Of a stretch of 36,234 bases of DNA, positions 1 to 9,400 are shown one piece after another. Position 1 is the first letter of the stretch; every line of letters begins with the position of its first letter. Below the pieces are notes generated by a model. The model ran no database searches and was not told the DNA's origin. It worked only from the letters and a program-made list of their open reading frames with translations. Source of the stretch: CAZIAK01 sp964537035 (GTDB lineage Bacteria > Planctomycetota > B15-G4); NCBI GenBank assembly GCA_964537035.1, contig CAZIAK010000043.1, positions 1 to 36,234 on the forward strand. Reading direction: 5' to 3'. Both the position numbers and the translations under genes were made by a program.

Positions 1-2
1 GA

Positions 3-1691
3 CTAGCGCCCCGCGTCGTCGGCCCCTGCCTCGGGGACGCGGGACATGACGAAGACGCGGCCAGACCTTTGCCCGGCCACAGGGCTGTCTGCGCTGGTGA
101 TCAGAAAATCAGTCTCGTCGTCGCCGTTCACGTCGCCCAGGTTCGTGGCGTCGAAGCCGAAGGTCTCGTCGCGCACCGTGGCCGTGAACTGGCTCATGAC
201 CGAGCCGTCCTTGCCTGAAAAGAGAGTGGTGCGGCCAGCTCTGGGGGCGCCCGCCGAGTGGGTATAGGCGCCGATGATCAGGTCGTCGTGGCCGTCGCCA
301 TCCACGTCTCCCGCTTCTGCGGAGCCGATGCCGAAGCCGTCGCCGCTGTTGTCACCGCTGAGCGCCAGGAGCAGGGCGCCGTCCTGGCCAGAATGCACCC
401 TGATGCGGCCGGTGGCCGGGCCCAGGCTGCCGTCGCGCCAGTCGGACGCGTAGACGTCGAGAACTCCATCGCCGTTCACGTCGCCGACTACTGAGAGGAA
501 CATCTCGCCGAAGGCCTTGCTGGTGGCCTCGGCTTCCAGCACGAACGCTGGCGAGACGTTCTCGCCATCGTGGTGGTAAACCTGGACCTGTCCGCCGCGA
601 TTCTCTCCGGCATCGGGCACGCCTATCACCAACAGGATGTCACCGGGTGGGCCGCCGCCGGCGACGCAATTGCCAAGGCGGTCGCCGCTGCGTTCGCCCA
701 CGAACTCGTGGAGCACTGCGCCTGTGCGGCCCGAATGCAGGGTGGCCCGACCGGCCCCGGCCTTGGGGGCGCCTACGAGCACGTCGGAGTGGCCGTCGCC
801 GTCCACATCGCCGCAGCCCATGACGCTGTTGCCGAAGCCGTCCCCGGCGGTGTCTGCAGTCAGGGCAAGCACGGTCTCGCCGTTGATTCCGTCGAAGATG
901 TACGCCTTGCCCGCAGAGCCGTCCACCATGGGAGCGCCGGCGGCGATGTCGGGGACCCCGTCGCCGTTCACGTCTCCCGCCTTTTCGACGCCGCTGCCCA
1001 GGTTCTCGGCGGGCAGACCCGTGCGCTCCCAGAGCAGTTCGCCCGAACGGCCCGAGTAGACCAGCACCTGGCCCCGCTCGCTGTCATGGTGGGGGGCTGA
1101 GATCACGGCGTCGGCCACTCCGTCTCCGTCGACGTCGCCCACGTTGCGAGCGATCCAGCCGAACTCGTCGCCGGGGGCGCTGCCATACCAGGCGTGATGG
1201 ACCAGCACGGGTTCGACGAAGACGGCAGCGGCGGCCGTGCCCTCGGGCAAGCCGAAGCGTGCGAAGCGAGGGTCAGTTCTGAGGGCTTGCAGATCGGGGT
1301 CTTGCTGAACCTGCGCGTAGTTGGCGAACCCGTTGAGGCAGGCCTTGTCGAGCCATGCGAAGGCGTCGTCGAGCTGTCCCAGTCTGGCGGCGGCGCAGGC
1401 ACCGTTGTAGCTGGCGCTCGCAGCGACGGAGGGGAAGCTCGCAGCCTTCTCGTGGATGGCCAGGGCTTCTGCCAGTCGGCCTCCGGCGTGGAGGGCAAAG
1501 CCGTACAGCATCCAGGCCTGGCCGTCGTCGGGGTGGGCTTGGGTGATCGCGTCGAACGCCTCTGCGGCCTCGTCGAACTTCTGGGCGTTGAGCAATTCGA
1601 GCCCACTGGACAGATGGGCGGGCAGCTGGCCGGTGGCGGTGACGGTCAGGACGCAGGACAGCAGGAACAGACAGAACGTTGAGCGAAACAT
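3..1691 (-). CDS. Secreted TPR and FG-GAP (integrin-alpha-like) propeller protein
   Basis: A 562-residue exported protein of unknown role. Residues 1 to about 21 form a signal peptide (hydrophobic FCLFLLSCVLTV, cleavage near TGQ). Residues about 25-150 are TPR-like helices ending in the motif DPDLQALRTDPRF. The rest is about seven FG-GAP blades, with calcium-loop motifs such as GDVDGDGVADAVISAP and GDVNGDGVPDIAAGAP; one blade (GGGPPGDILLVIGVP) has lost the DxDGDG loop and the last has GDVNGDDETD. By family knowledge FG-GAP propellers fold like integrin alpha heads, bind calcium and mediate extracellular contacts; the target cannot be read here. The ATG at 1691 follows a GGAG about 9 bases upstream. 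The gene lies 49 bp behind the radical SAM gene on the same strand, so co-transcription is possible. The TAG stop is at positions 3-5, so the gene is complete. Confidence 0.88.
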   Translation of the reverse strand: MFRSTFCLFLLSCVLTVTATGQLPAHLSSGLELLNAQKFDEAAEAFDAITQAHPDDGQAWMLYGFALHAGGRLAEALAIHEKAASFPSVAASASYNGACAAARLGQLDDAFAWLDKACLNGFANYAQVQQDPDLQALRTDPRFARFGLPEGTAAAAVFVEPVLVHHAWYGSAPGDEFGWIARNVGDVDGDGVADAVISAPHHDSERGQVLVYSGRSGELLWERTGLPAENLGSGVEKAGDVNGDGVPDIAAGAPMVDGSAGKAYIFDGINGETVLALTADTAGDGFGNSVMGCGDVDGDGHSDVLVGAPKAGAGRATLHSGRTGAVLHEFVGERSGDRLGNCVAGGGPPGDILLVIGVPDAGENRGGQVQVYHHDGENVSPAFVLEAEATSKAFGEMFLSVVGDVNGDGVLDVYASDWRDGSLGPATGRIRVHSGQDGALLLALSGDNSGDGFGIGSAEAGDVDGDGHDDLIIGAYTHSAGAPRAGRTTLFSGKDGSVMSQFTATVRDETFGFDATNLGDVNGDDETDFLITSADSPVAGQRSGRVFVMSRVPEAGADDAGR

Positions 1692-1740
1692 CCGCGAGTC
1701 TCCAGGCGATGGGGGTGGCCTGGCCGGTAGACCTCTTCAG

Positions 1741-3330
1741 CTAGCGAGCGCCGCCGGTCGGCGGTGCCGCCTTGCTGGCTCGCTTGGTAATGAACCGTTC
1801 CTTCATGATTTGCAAGAACGAATCGAACTTGCTGTCCTCCCGGCCGCCCACGAAGTTGCGCGCGATGCGCACCCAGCGCTTCGGGTTGAACAGGATGGCT
1901 CGGGAGTAAAAGGCCCAGACGATGCGGTAGCGCCAGTAGGTCAACGTGCGGGCAGAGAGTGTCACGCTGTAGTTGCGCTCCTCGGTGAGCCAGCGATCGT
2001 GGACGAAGATCGGCGCGAGGATCAGGTCTTCGTTGAGCTCGATGCGACCCTCTTCTTCGAGCTCGTTGAAGAACGACGTGCCAGGGATGGGAAAGAAGAA
2101 GCCCACCGCGGCGTCGTCCACGCCCAGCTTGGCCAGGCGGGCTGCCCAGCGTACGGTCTCGCGATAGTCGTCCACGCTGTCCCTGGGGAAGCCGAGCACG
2201 AAGAAGCAGGTGACGTTGATGCCTTGCCCGACAGCGGCCTTGACCGCGTCGAACAGGCTGTCCTCTTTCATCTGCTTGGCGATCTTCTTGCGCACCGCTT
2301 CGCTGCCCGACTCCGGCGCGAAGTTGAGCTGCATCGACCCTGACTTCCGTAACAGTGCCGCCACTTCGTTGTCGATGACCTCGCAGCGGGTGCCCGTGGG
2401 CAGCTGCCAGGTGATCTTGAGGTCGCGCGCGATGAGCTCGTTGCAGAACTCGACGATCCAGTCGCGCTTGAGGATGGCGGTCAGGTCCTGAAAGGGAAAG
2501 TTCGTGGCGCCGTAGGTCTCGACGTAACCCTCGATCTCGTCGACGACCTGCTTGGCTTCTCGAGCCACCCACTTGGTGGTCCAGGCGTTGGCCGAGCTGC
2601 AGTAGCGGCAGCGGTAGGGGCAGCCCCGTGTGGCCAGGATCGGCATGGTGCGACCGCTGCGCACGCCGTTGATCAGGCGATGGTCGTCGTAGCCCCTGAC
2701 GTCGAACAGCTCCCAGGCCGGAGGGGGGATGTGATTGACGTCGAGGATGCGCGCCCGCCGCTCCTCTAGAACGACCTCGCCGTCTCGGCGGTACACCGCG
2801 CTGGCCAGGCCGTCGGCCCAGTGGCAGACCGAGCCGGCCACGTCACCCGGGTCGTCGCCGTGCTCGTCGAGCCAGGCGCCGTACCGGTTCAGCAGATCGA
2901 CGAAGGTCTCTTCGCCCTCGCCAATGACCAGGATGTCCACGGGCGACTGATCGATGCTGGCCAGGGGCAGGCCGGTGAAGTGCTCGCCGCCGCCCACCAC
3001 GAGGATGTCTGGTCGTGCGGCCTTGATGGCCCGGATCAGGTCGCGGACCACGAACCATTGATAGGTGAACATGGCCGACACGCCGACGACCCGGGTCTCG
3101 GGGGCGATGGCGGCCACGATGCCTTCGACGGCGGTGCCCAGCCGGGCGACCTTGCCCGTGCGCACGATCAGCTCGGGGTCGTCGCCGACGGCGTCGATGA
3201 TGGAGACCTGGTGGCCTGCAGCCTGGGCCGAACCGGCGACGTAGGCCAGGCCCAGAGGCAGGCTGGGCCGCAGGGCTGTGAGCGCCGTGGGGTTCAGGAA
3301 GGCCGGCGGGTGAACGAGTTGTACGCGCAT
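1741..3330 (-). CDS. B12-binding-domain radical SAM protein
   Basis: A 529-residue cytoplasmic radical SAM enzyme. Residues about 1-140 resemble a cobalamin-binding Rossmann domain (LVHPPAF start, LPLGLAYVAG, VVGGGEHFTG, IGEGEETF). The radical SAM core starts at ATRGCPYRCRYCSS, where C237, C241 and C244 form the CxxxCxxC motif for the 4Fe-4S cluster. Later core motifs include NFAPESGSE and CFFVLGFPRDS. This is the architecture of the large B12-dependent family (BchE-, P-methylase- and HpnJ/HpnP-like members); the substrate cannot be assigned from sequence alone. There is no signal peptide. The ATG at 3330 faces the divergent beta-helix/PHP gene across 140 bp. The FG-GAP gene follows 49 bp downstream, but no functional link is evident. 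Family assignment is confident, reaction is not. Confidence 0.92.
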   Translation of the reverse strand: MRVQLVHPPAFLNPTALTALRPSLPLGLAYVAGSAQAAGHQVSIIDAVGDDPELIVRTGKVARLGTAVEGIVAAIAPETRVVGVSAMFTYQWFVVRDLIRAIKAARPDILVVGGGEHFTGLPLASIDQSPVDILVIGEGEETFVDLLNRYGAWLDEHGDDPGDVAGSVCHWADGLASAVYRRDGEVVLEERRARILDVNHIPPPAWELFDVRGYDDHRLINGVRSGRTMPILATRGCPYRCRYCSSANAWTTKWVAREAKQVVDEIEGYVETYGATNFPFQDLTAILKRDWIVEFCNELIARDLKITWQLPTGTRCEVIDNEVAALLRKSGSMQLNFAPESGSEAVRKKIAKQMKEDSLFDAVKAAVGQGINVTCFFVLGFPRDSVDDYRETVRWAARLAKLGVDDAAVGFFFPIPGTSFFNELEEEGRIELNEDLILAPIFVHDRWLTEERNYSVTLSARTLTYWRYRIVWAFYSRAILFNPKRWVRIARNFVGGREDSKFDSFLQIMKERFITKRASKAAPPTGGAR

Positions 3331-3470
3331 GGGTGCTCGACGGCGGGGGGGTGGTGGAGTCTACCGGCGTCCTGTTCCGTCGTCCACGCGAGGTGCCAGA
3401 CTGGAGCCCATACCGCCAGCAGCGCCTGGCACGGTGGGTATTCGGACCGAGGCCGCGCTAGACTTTGGCC

Positions 3471-6116
3471 ATGCCCGCTCTGGCCCTGCTGCTCACCCTT
3501 GTTCTCTGGACACCGTGGTCAACGATGGCCCCGGGCGCCACGACCCACTATGTGCGCACGATCCCCCGTGGGTTGCCGGTTCAGGACGCTTTTGTGGACG
3601 GGCCCGTCCATGCAGACCTCCCCGCAGCTCTGGCCGCAGCCCTGGACGGCGACACGATCATCTTACCGGCAGGGGATTACTCGGGTGTGCTGACCGTGCG
3701 GCGCGCCGTCCGTCTGCTAGGTGTGGGCGGCGGCGATCTCCCCGCATTCCGGGGTCGGATGATCGTGACCGGCGACGGCGCCTCCATCGAGGGCCTGCTC
3801 TTTCGGCGCTCTGGAGACGAGCCCGCCATCGAGATCCTGAGAGCCCGAGATGTGGTCGTCTCTGGCTGCGAGTTCGGCCGTCTGCCCTTGGCGGTGCGGG
3901 TGATCGAGTCACAGCAGGCGCGCATCGACAACAACCGCTTCCTCTATTGCACCGCGGCCATCGAAGTCTCCGGGGGAGGAGGGCACACCCTGCTGCGCAA
4001 CCTGATCGAATCGGGGGGGACAGCCGCCGTCGCCTTGGAGCGCAGCCCGGGTTGCCGGGTGCAGGACAACACCATTCGTCGCAGCGGCTGGACGGGACTG
4101 GTGGTCCATTCGCTCTCGTCCCACACCGTCATCGCGGGCAACCGTTTCGAGGACGCTCTGGTGGGGCTGGCCGTGCAGACCCAGGACAACCTCATCGAGG
4201 GCAACAGCTTCAGCCGCTGTGAGCGAGGGCTGCTGCTCGGGGTCTCGCCGCTGGGCGTCGAGCACTCCTACCCGCACCGCACCACGTACGTCGACTCGCC
4301 TGGCTCTGACGCTGCGGTAGATGTCGACGGCAATCGCGTGCTGGCCAACCACTTCTCTGACTGCCGTCGAGAGGGGGCGTTGCTGCGGGGTGCCTCGAAC
4401 ACGACGGTGTTCGACAATCATTTCGCCGCCGGTGGGGGCCACGGGTTGGTGCTCATGTCCGGCTCCAACGACAACACGATCCGCGGCAACCGCTTTGAGC
4501 CGCAGCCCAGGGATCGCCTGCGCATCGTGGACAGCCAGCGCAATCGTGTGGGCCCCAACGACTCCGGCGAGCTGAGCCCTGGGCTTGCCGAGGCAGGCGG
4601 TGCCACGGTGCGGTTGATCAACGCTCCCAACAACGCCGTTCCTGAGGAACTCGCGCTGTCCACTGAGCCCGCGGGTTCACCGCGCTTCGCCCGGGCCGCT
4701 CTGGACGGCAGCGGCTACACAGTGCTCTGGGGCGACTTCCATACCCACTCGATCTTGTCTGACGGCAGCAGCAGCCCTCGCGAGCTGCTCAGCTATGCGC
4801 GGGATGTGCTCGACCTCGATTTCGTGGCCCTCTCTGATCACGGCGAGGCCCTCAATCGTCAGGACGATCGTTGGCCCGAGCTGAATCAGCTCTGCAAGGA
4901 GTACGCCGTCGAGGGTCGCTTCGTGACCTTGCCCGGCTACGAGGTGACTTATCCCATCTACTGGGACGGGCACTACAACGTGTATTTTCCTCACGACCGA
5001 GGCGCGTTGCACTTCTCGCCCTATGACGACTATCGCGGATTGTGCGACCTCACCGCCTTCACGCCTCAGCGCTTGCTCGACGTCCTGCAGGAAGAGGGCG
5101 AAGAGCACGTGGTGATCCGCCACCACTTCGGGCCCCAGCTCGACTACTGGCTCGAGACGCCTGAAGATCAGGTCTCTCTGCCAGCCACCGAGATCAGCTC
5201 GGTGCACGGCATCTACAGCGGCGAACGAGCAGTGGATCTGAACCGCAACCAGCGCATGGGCGAGACCAGGGGCCACGTGAGTTCGGTGCGCGGCGGTCTA
5301 GAGTCAGGCCGGGTGTTCGCCGTGGTCTCCTCCAGCGACACTCACTACGGTTTCGCTGGCGACGGCGGGCTGGCGGCCTTGCTCGTCGAGTCGGTCTCCG
5401 CCCAGGGCATCGTCGACGCTCTGCGGGCTCGCCGCACCTGGGGTACCACCGGGGCGCGCATCGCCCTGTCGTTCAGCGTCGACGGCGCGCAGATGGGCTC
5501 GACCCTGTCCCCAGGGTCTGCGCCACCGCGCATCGAGGCCAGGGTGCAGGGCACGGACGAGCTGCTCGAAGTGGCGGTGTTTCGGGGCGCCAACATCGTC
5601 CATCGTGAGGCCGTCAGCGGCAACTCCGCCGAGCTGATCTGGCAGGACAGCGAGCCTGCGAGCCCGGGCACGTACTACCAGCTGCGGGTGCGTCAGGTCG
5701 ACGGCGAGCTGGCCTGGTCTACGCCGGTGTGGTTTGACCCAGCGCCACCCCAGCGGGTCGACCAGCAGGGGCGGGACGACAAGACGGCCATGTCCTTGAT
5801 GCTCTATGGCATGCAGTTGCGAGCCTGGCCCCGATTGAAACTGGGGGTGCTGGGCGGGGCCACTCCCATCGAAGCGTTGGCCGATCGGGAGCAGGCCCAC
5901 ACGGTGCGCGCGCTGTGGCCGGAGTACTGCGCCGCGGTCGAGCGCCTCAACGCCTTGGGCCGTGAGCTGGGCCCGGCAGACCGGGCCGCCGCCCAGGCCC
6001 TGGTCGATCGCTACGGGGAGCGTTTGGGCAACACCTTGCCCCCGTCACTCTTGAGCGTCGACCCCATGGTGACCTTGCAGCACGCCGCCGCCGAGTTGGG
6101 CCTCCCTCTGCCCTAG
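3471..6116 (+). CDS. Secreted right-handed beta-helix / PHP-type phosphoesterase fusion
   Basis: An 881-residue protein. The ATG at 3471 opens a signal peptide (MPALALLLTLVLWTPW); an in-frame TTG two codons earlier is less likely. Residues about 40-400 are NosD/pectate-lyase-like beta-helix repeats, with recurring patterns such as RIDNNRFLYC, VIAGNRFEDA, LIEGNSFSRC and TIRGNRFEP. Residues about 415-690 are a PHP/DUF3604-like metal-dependent phosphoesterase: GDFHTHSILSDG (H424, H426), LDFVALSDHGE (H457), IRHHFG (H551, H552) and SSSDTHYGF (D623, H625), then RTWGTTGARI. The metal-binding His/Asp set seems intact. A beta-sandwich-like tail and helical C-terminus follow. By family, PHP domains hydrolyse phosphoesters at a metal cluster; the extracellular substrate is unknown, and the beta-helix may bind a glycan. 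The gene is divergent from the radical SAM gene. Confidence 0.88.
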   Translation: MPALALLLTLVLWTPWSTMAPGATTHYVRTIPRGLPVQDAFVDGPVHADLPAALAAALDGDTIILPAGDYSGVLTVRRAVRLLGVGGGDLPAFRGRMIVTGDGASIEGLLFRRSGDEPAIEILRARDVVVSGCEFGRLPLAVRVIESQQARIDNNRFLYCTAAIEVSGGGGHTLLRNLIESGGTAAVALERSPGCRVQDNTIRRSGWTGLVVHSLSSHTVIAGNRFEDALVGLAVQTQDNLIEGNSFSRCERGLLLGVSPLGVEHSYPHRTTYVDSPGSDAAVDVDGNRVLANHFSDCRREGALLRGASNTTVFDNHFAAGGGHGLVLMSGSNDNTIRGNRFEPQPRDRLRIVDSQRNRVGPNDSGELSPGLAEAGGATVRLINAPNNAVPEELALSTEPAGSPRFARAALDGSGYTVLWGDFHTHSILSDGSSSPRELLSYARDVLDLDFVALSDHGEALNRQDDRWPELNQLCKEYAVEGRFVTLPGYEVTYPIYWDGHYNVYFPHDRGALHFSPYDDYRGLCDLTAFTPQRLLDVLQEEGEEHVVIRHHFGPQLDYWLETPEDQVSLPATEISSVHGIYSGERAVDLNRNQRMGETRGHVSSVRGGLESGRVFAVVSSSDTHYGFAGDGGLAALLVESVSAQGIVDALRARRTWGTTGARIALSFSVDGAQMGSTLSPGSAPPRIEARVQGTDELLEVAVFRGANIVHREAVSGNSAELIWQDSEPASPGTYYQLRVRQVDGELAWSTPVWFDPAPPQRVDQQGRDDKTAMSLMLYGMQLRAWPRLKLGVLGGATPIEALADREQAHTVRALWPEYCAAVERLNALGRELGPADRAAAQALVDRYGERLGNTLPPSLLSVDPMVTLQHAAAELGLPLP

Positions 6117-6144
6117 CAGCCTGCGGCACGTTCCCCACAGGCCG

Positions 6145-6354
6145 CTAGGCTTCGCAGCAACGAACCTCCGGAAGGCCACAGTCGCTGGTCCCTCCACCAN
6201 NNNNNNNNNNNNNNNNNNNNNNNNNNNNNNNNNNNNNNNNNNNNNNNNNNNNNNNNNNNNNNNNNNNNNNNNNNNNNNNNNNNNNNNNNNNNNNNNNNNC
6301 TAGGCTTCGCAGCAACGAACCTCCGGAAGGCCACAGTCGCTGGTCCCTCCACCA
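6145..6354. repeat. 55-bp direct repeats flanking a 100-N assembly gap
   Basis: Positions 6145-6199 and 6300-6354 are identical 55-mers starting CTAGGCTTCGCAGC, on either side of exactly 100 Ns. This is what scaffolding produces when two contigs ending in the same k-mer are joined without merging. The same geometry occurs at 14771-14980. The likely true sequence has one copy and no gap. The break next to a palindrome suggests the local sequence is repeated elsewhere in the genome or community. Confidence 0.85.
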
Positions 6355-6357
6355 CGA

Positions 6358-6457
6358 GGGGGACCCTGTTTCTCACCAGGGGGGTCTGAAGCGAGTGTGG
6401 AGGCTCGCCGACCCTGTCTGTGCGAAACGGCCCCCCTGGTGAGAAACAGGGACCCCC
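6358..6457. repeat. Large imperfect palindrome (27-bp arms)
   Basis: The arms at 6358-6384 and 6431-6457 are reverse complements over 27 bases with one mismatch, sharing the core CCCTGTTTCTCACCAGGGGG. The spacer is 46 bases. The element lies between convergent genes, so it could act as a two-way terminator, but neither side has a T-run. The arm length and the adjacent assembly break fit a dispersed REP/REPIN-like or MITE-like element better. An alternative smaller stem pairs GGTCCCTC (from 6341) with GAGGGGGACC, overlapping the left arm. Confidence 0.75.
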
Positions 6458-6492
6458 GGACCATCGCGGAGACCATGATCTGTGGCGCTGAC

Positions 6493-9400
6493 CTACCCCC
6501 TGGGCCAATCGCAGAGCGAGGCCACATGATCAGCCGAGCCGTCGAGTCGCCAGGTGTCCAGTTGCTCCGGGTCCTTCAGCTGCCGGCCCCGGCGCAGCGG
6601 CACGGCGGCGAAGCGGCAGTTCAGCTCGGGCAGGGTGCTCACGTCGCCCCAGAGGCGCTCCCATTGGCTGACCACGTACACGTCCTCGTGGCCGTGACCC
6701 CAGCGCTGCTTGACGTCTTTCAGGGTCACGTAGACGGGCAGGCGCTCGATGAAGCGAGCGACGCATCGGGCCACCCGGGCTTCATCGGCCAGCGCCTCCC
6801 GATCGAGTTCCATGGCGCCTAGCCAATGGTCGACGTCGATCCAGGTGGTGAGCGAGTTGTACCAGCTGAGGCGCCACTCAAGGGACTCGTGGGGCAGAGC
6901 GATGGACTCCACGAGGCGCAGCGCACCGTCGACCCGGGCCAACCCGCCCCCGCGATCTTCGGCGCGTCTCGGGAGCACCTCGATGGTCAGCCCCGGGCCG
7001 CTGTCCAAGTGTCGACCCAGCAGGCCTGCGTCGAGGTCGACGCCCAGGGTGTCCACGTTGTGCAGCAGCAGTGTGCTGGTCTGGGGGTGCTCGTCGAGCA
7101 GGCGGCGCAGCGTGCCGTTGAGCGCCAGGCTGGCCAGCTCGTGCCCGTGCCCCAGGGGATGGACGCACTGCTCCGCCAGGTTGTCCCGGTAGTCGCTACC
7201 CTGCCCCCGTGCGTTGGCCCAAGCCAACAGGGCAGCCCGGGAGCTGTCGGCCACCTTCTCGCTCTGTTCGTCCTGGAGCTGACGGCCCGTCTCGTGCCAG
7301 AGAAAGTTCAGGTCTCTCTCCGTGGGGATCATGCGCAGCCCCACACCCCGCCCCGGTGACAGCAGGGCGCGCTCGCCCCTCGCCTGCCGGCCAGCCCAGG
7401 CCGCGATGGGTTCGTGGGTCAGCCAGCTGGTGGTGATCACATGGGCCGGGGGCGTGCCCCAACGGCGGGCCGCCCGGCTGCACTTTGCCTCGTGCACATC
7501 AAGGAAGCTGCGCCAGGCGCCGTCACGGGGCCAGAACGGGTTGAGCGCCTTGACCACGCCTGCGCCTCGGGTCCAGCGGCTGCCGAGCCCGCCCGCCAGG
7601 GTGACCACAGCCACCTCGCCGGCGGCCAGGGCGGCGGCGCCCCGTTGGCGGTGCTCCGCAGTGAGCTCCTCGAAGGGCGCCACGTCCCCCGGTTGGGCGT
7701 CGGTGATCTCGGTGTCCGCGGGCAGGCGGTTGGCCTGACAGCCAATGCGACCGCTGCGCAGCGCCTCGCTCAGGCGGTCGTGGGCGGCGCGGTCGAAGCC
7801 CAACTCGGCGAGCAGCCCGTCCAGGGGGTCTGCCTGGCTTCCAGTCTGGGCTGCGGGCTCGGTCCCTGGGTGAGCCGTGTCTCGGTGTGCGGCGGTCGGG
7901 TGTGCGGCGGTCGGGAGTGCGATGGCCCGATCAGCGATTGCTGGGTCGGCGGTTGCCGAGTGAGTGGCGCCCAGGCGGGGCGGGATGTGTACCGGATCGG
8001 CGGGCCCTGCCCGTTGCTCGTCGAGCTCTGCCCAGCTGCCACGGTGGTTCACGGCGAAGTCGTAAACCACGGGAGCCATGGCGAAGGGCTGCTCGTGCTG
8101 TTGGGCCGTGGCAGCGAGGGTGAGCTCTTCGAGAGTGGCTCGGCGCCCGGCCTCTTTCACGGCCGGGTCGAAGAGGAAGCCCATGCCGCCTCCAGCCATG
8201 CCACCGAGCATCCAGAAGCCCCAGAAGTCCTGGCCGAAGCGCTCGGTCAGGCGCGCCACCACCGTCTCGGTATAGGCGTTCGCGGCCCAGGGGATGATCG
8301 CTTGCAGGGGCCCGTGGTAGGTCTCGTGGGTGAGCCTGCCGATGGCCGCGATGTCGCCTGCGCGCAGGGCCTGGGTGAGTTGCTCGAACAGCTCACCGGC
8401 CGTGGCTCGCGCGGCGGTGGGGATGGGATCCCGCAGCAGGTACTTCTCGGTGACGAGCTCGAGCACAGGGCCCACGTCTTGAGCCAGACCGCCATGGGCC
8501 AGCACCAGACTGGCGCTCAGGCGCTCGGCCATGTCGGAGGGACAATCGTCTGCGCCGAGCAGGCGGTGCTGGGGCAGCAGCCGCCCCCTGCTCACGCCCC
8601 ATTCAGGGTCGCCCGCTTGGGCCAGGGCTCCTTCGATGAGCTTGATGCCTGGCCACAGGCCTGCGGAGTCTTGCCAGCCACCCCCCGAGCCTCCCAGCCA
8701 CTCGCCCAGGATGGCCCGAGCACAGATGAGCCGCCGTTCGTCTTCTCCGAGGGCGCCGGTGAGGCTCTCGGTCTGCCCGGTGGCGCGCATGACCGCGGCG
8801 ATGATCGCCGCCAGCAGGTTGGTGGACACCGCCAGCCGCGAGCCCTTGGGGATGCCTTGCACGTGGGTGACCAGGTGCAGCCCTCGGCCTGGCCCCAGCA
8901 GACGAATGAGCAGATCCTCGAGGGCGCACTCCTGGTCCTCGAGCCCGGGAGGGATCAGCCCTCCAGCCACGAGGCCGGCCCGGAGCAGTCCGAGGTGGTC
9001 GGCAGCGAAGTCGAAGACGGAGGCGATCGTCGTCAACTCGACCTCCTCGCCCAGGTCGACGCTGGTGAGGCGTAGGCAGGCTGCGTCGATCACCGCCAGT
9101 CGCACCTCGACCGGGGGCCGGGGGGCGCTGCCGCCAGCGCCTCCGCGCACGGCCAGGTCGATGGACACGTTCAAGACCCGCGCCGCCTCCGGGGCGTCCA
9201 TGGCCAGGAAGAAGATGTCGCTCCAGGCGCTGTGGGAGAAGTCCATGCGCACCGGCGTGGACTCGATCAGGGTGGCGCCACCGCGCAACGCTGGGAGGAC
9301 CGGGTGGGGGTGCTGTCCCGGAGCGCTCAGGCTGAAGAGCCAGCGATTGCCCGGGAACGAGCGCACGCTCTTGCGCACCTGTTGGGCCAAGGTGTCGAAG

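Larger units (their letters stand above)
6117..6492. other. Convergent intergenic region with gap and palindrome
   Basis: This 376-bp stretch lies between two convergent genes and has no convincing coding sequence. It holds 100 Ns (6200-6299) flanked by exact 55-bp direct repeats and, to the right, a large inverted repeat. Collapsing the probable artefact leaves about 221 bp. The short reading frames here are low-complexity and run across the palindrome, so I do not call them genes. Confidence 0.8.

Noticed and set aside
7414..9075. A 553-codon plus-strand frame over the kinase/UDPGP fusion
   Set aside because: Gly/Gln/His-rich translation without motifs, antisense to recognised domains.
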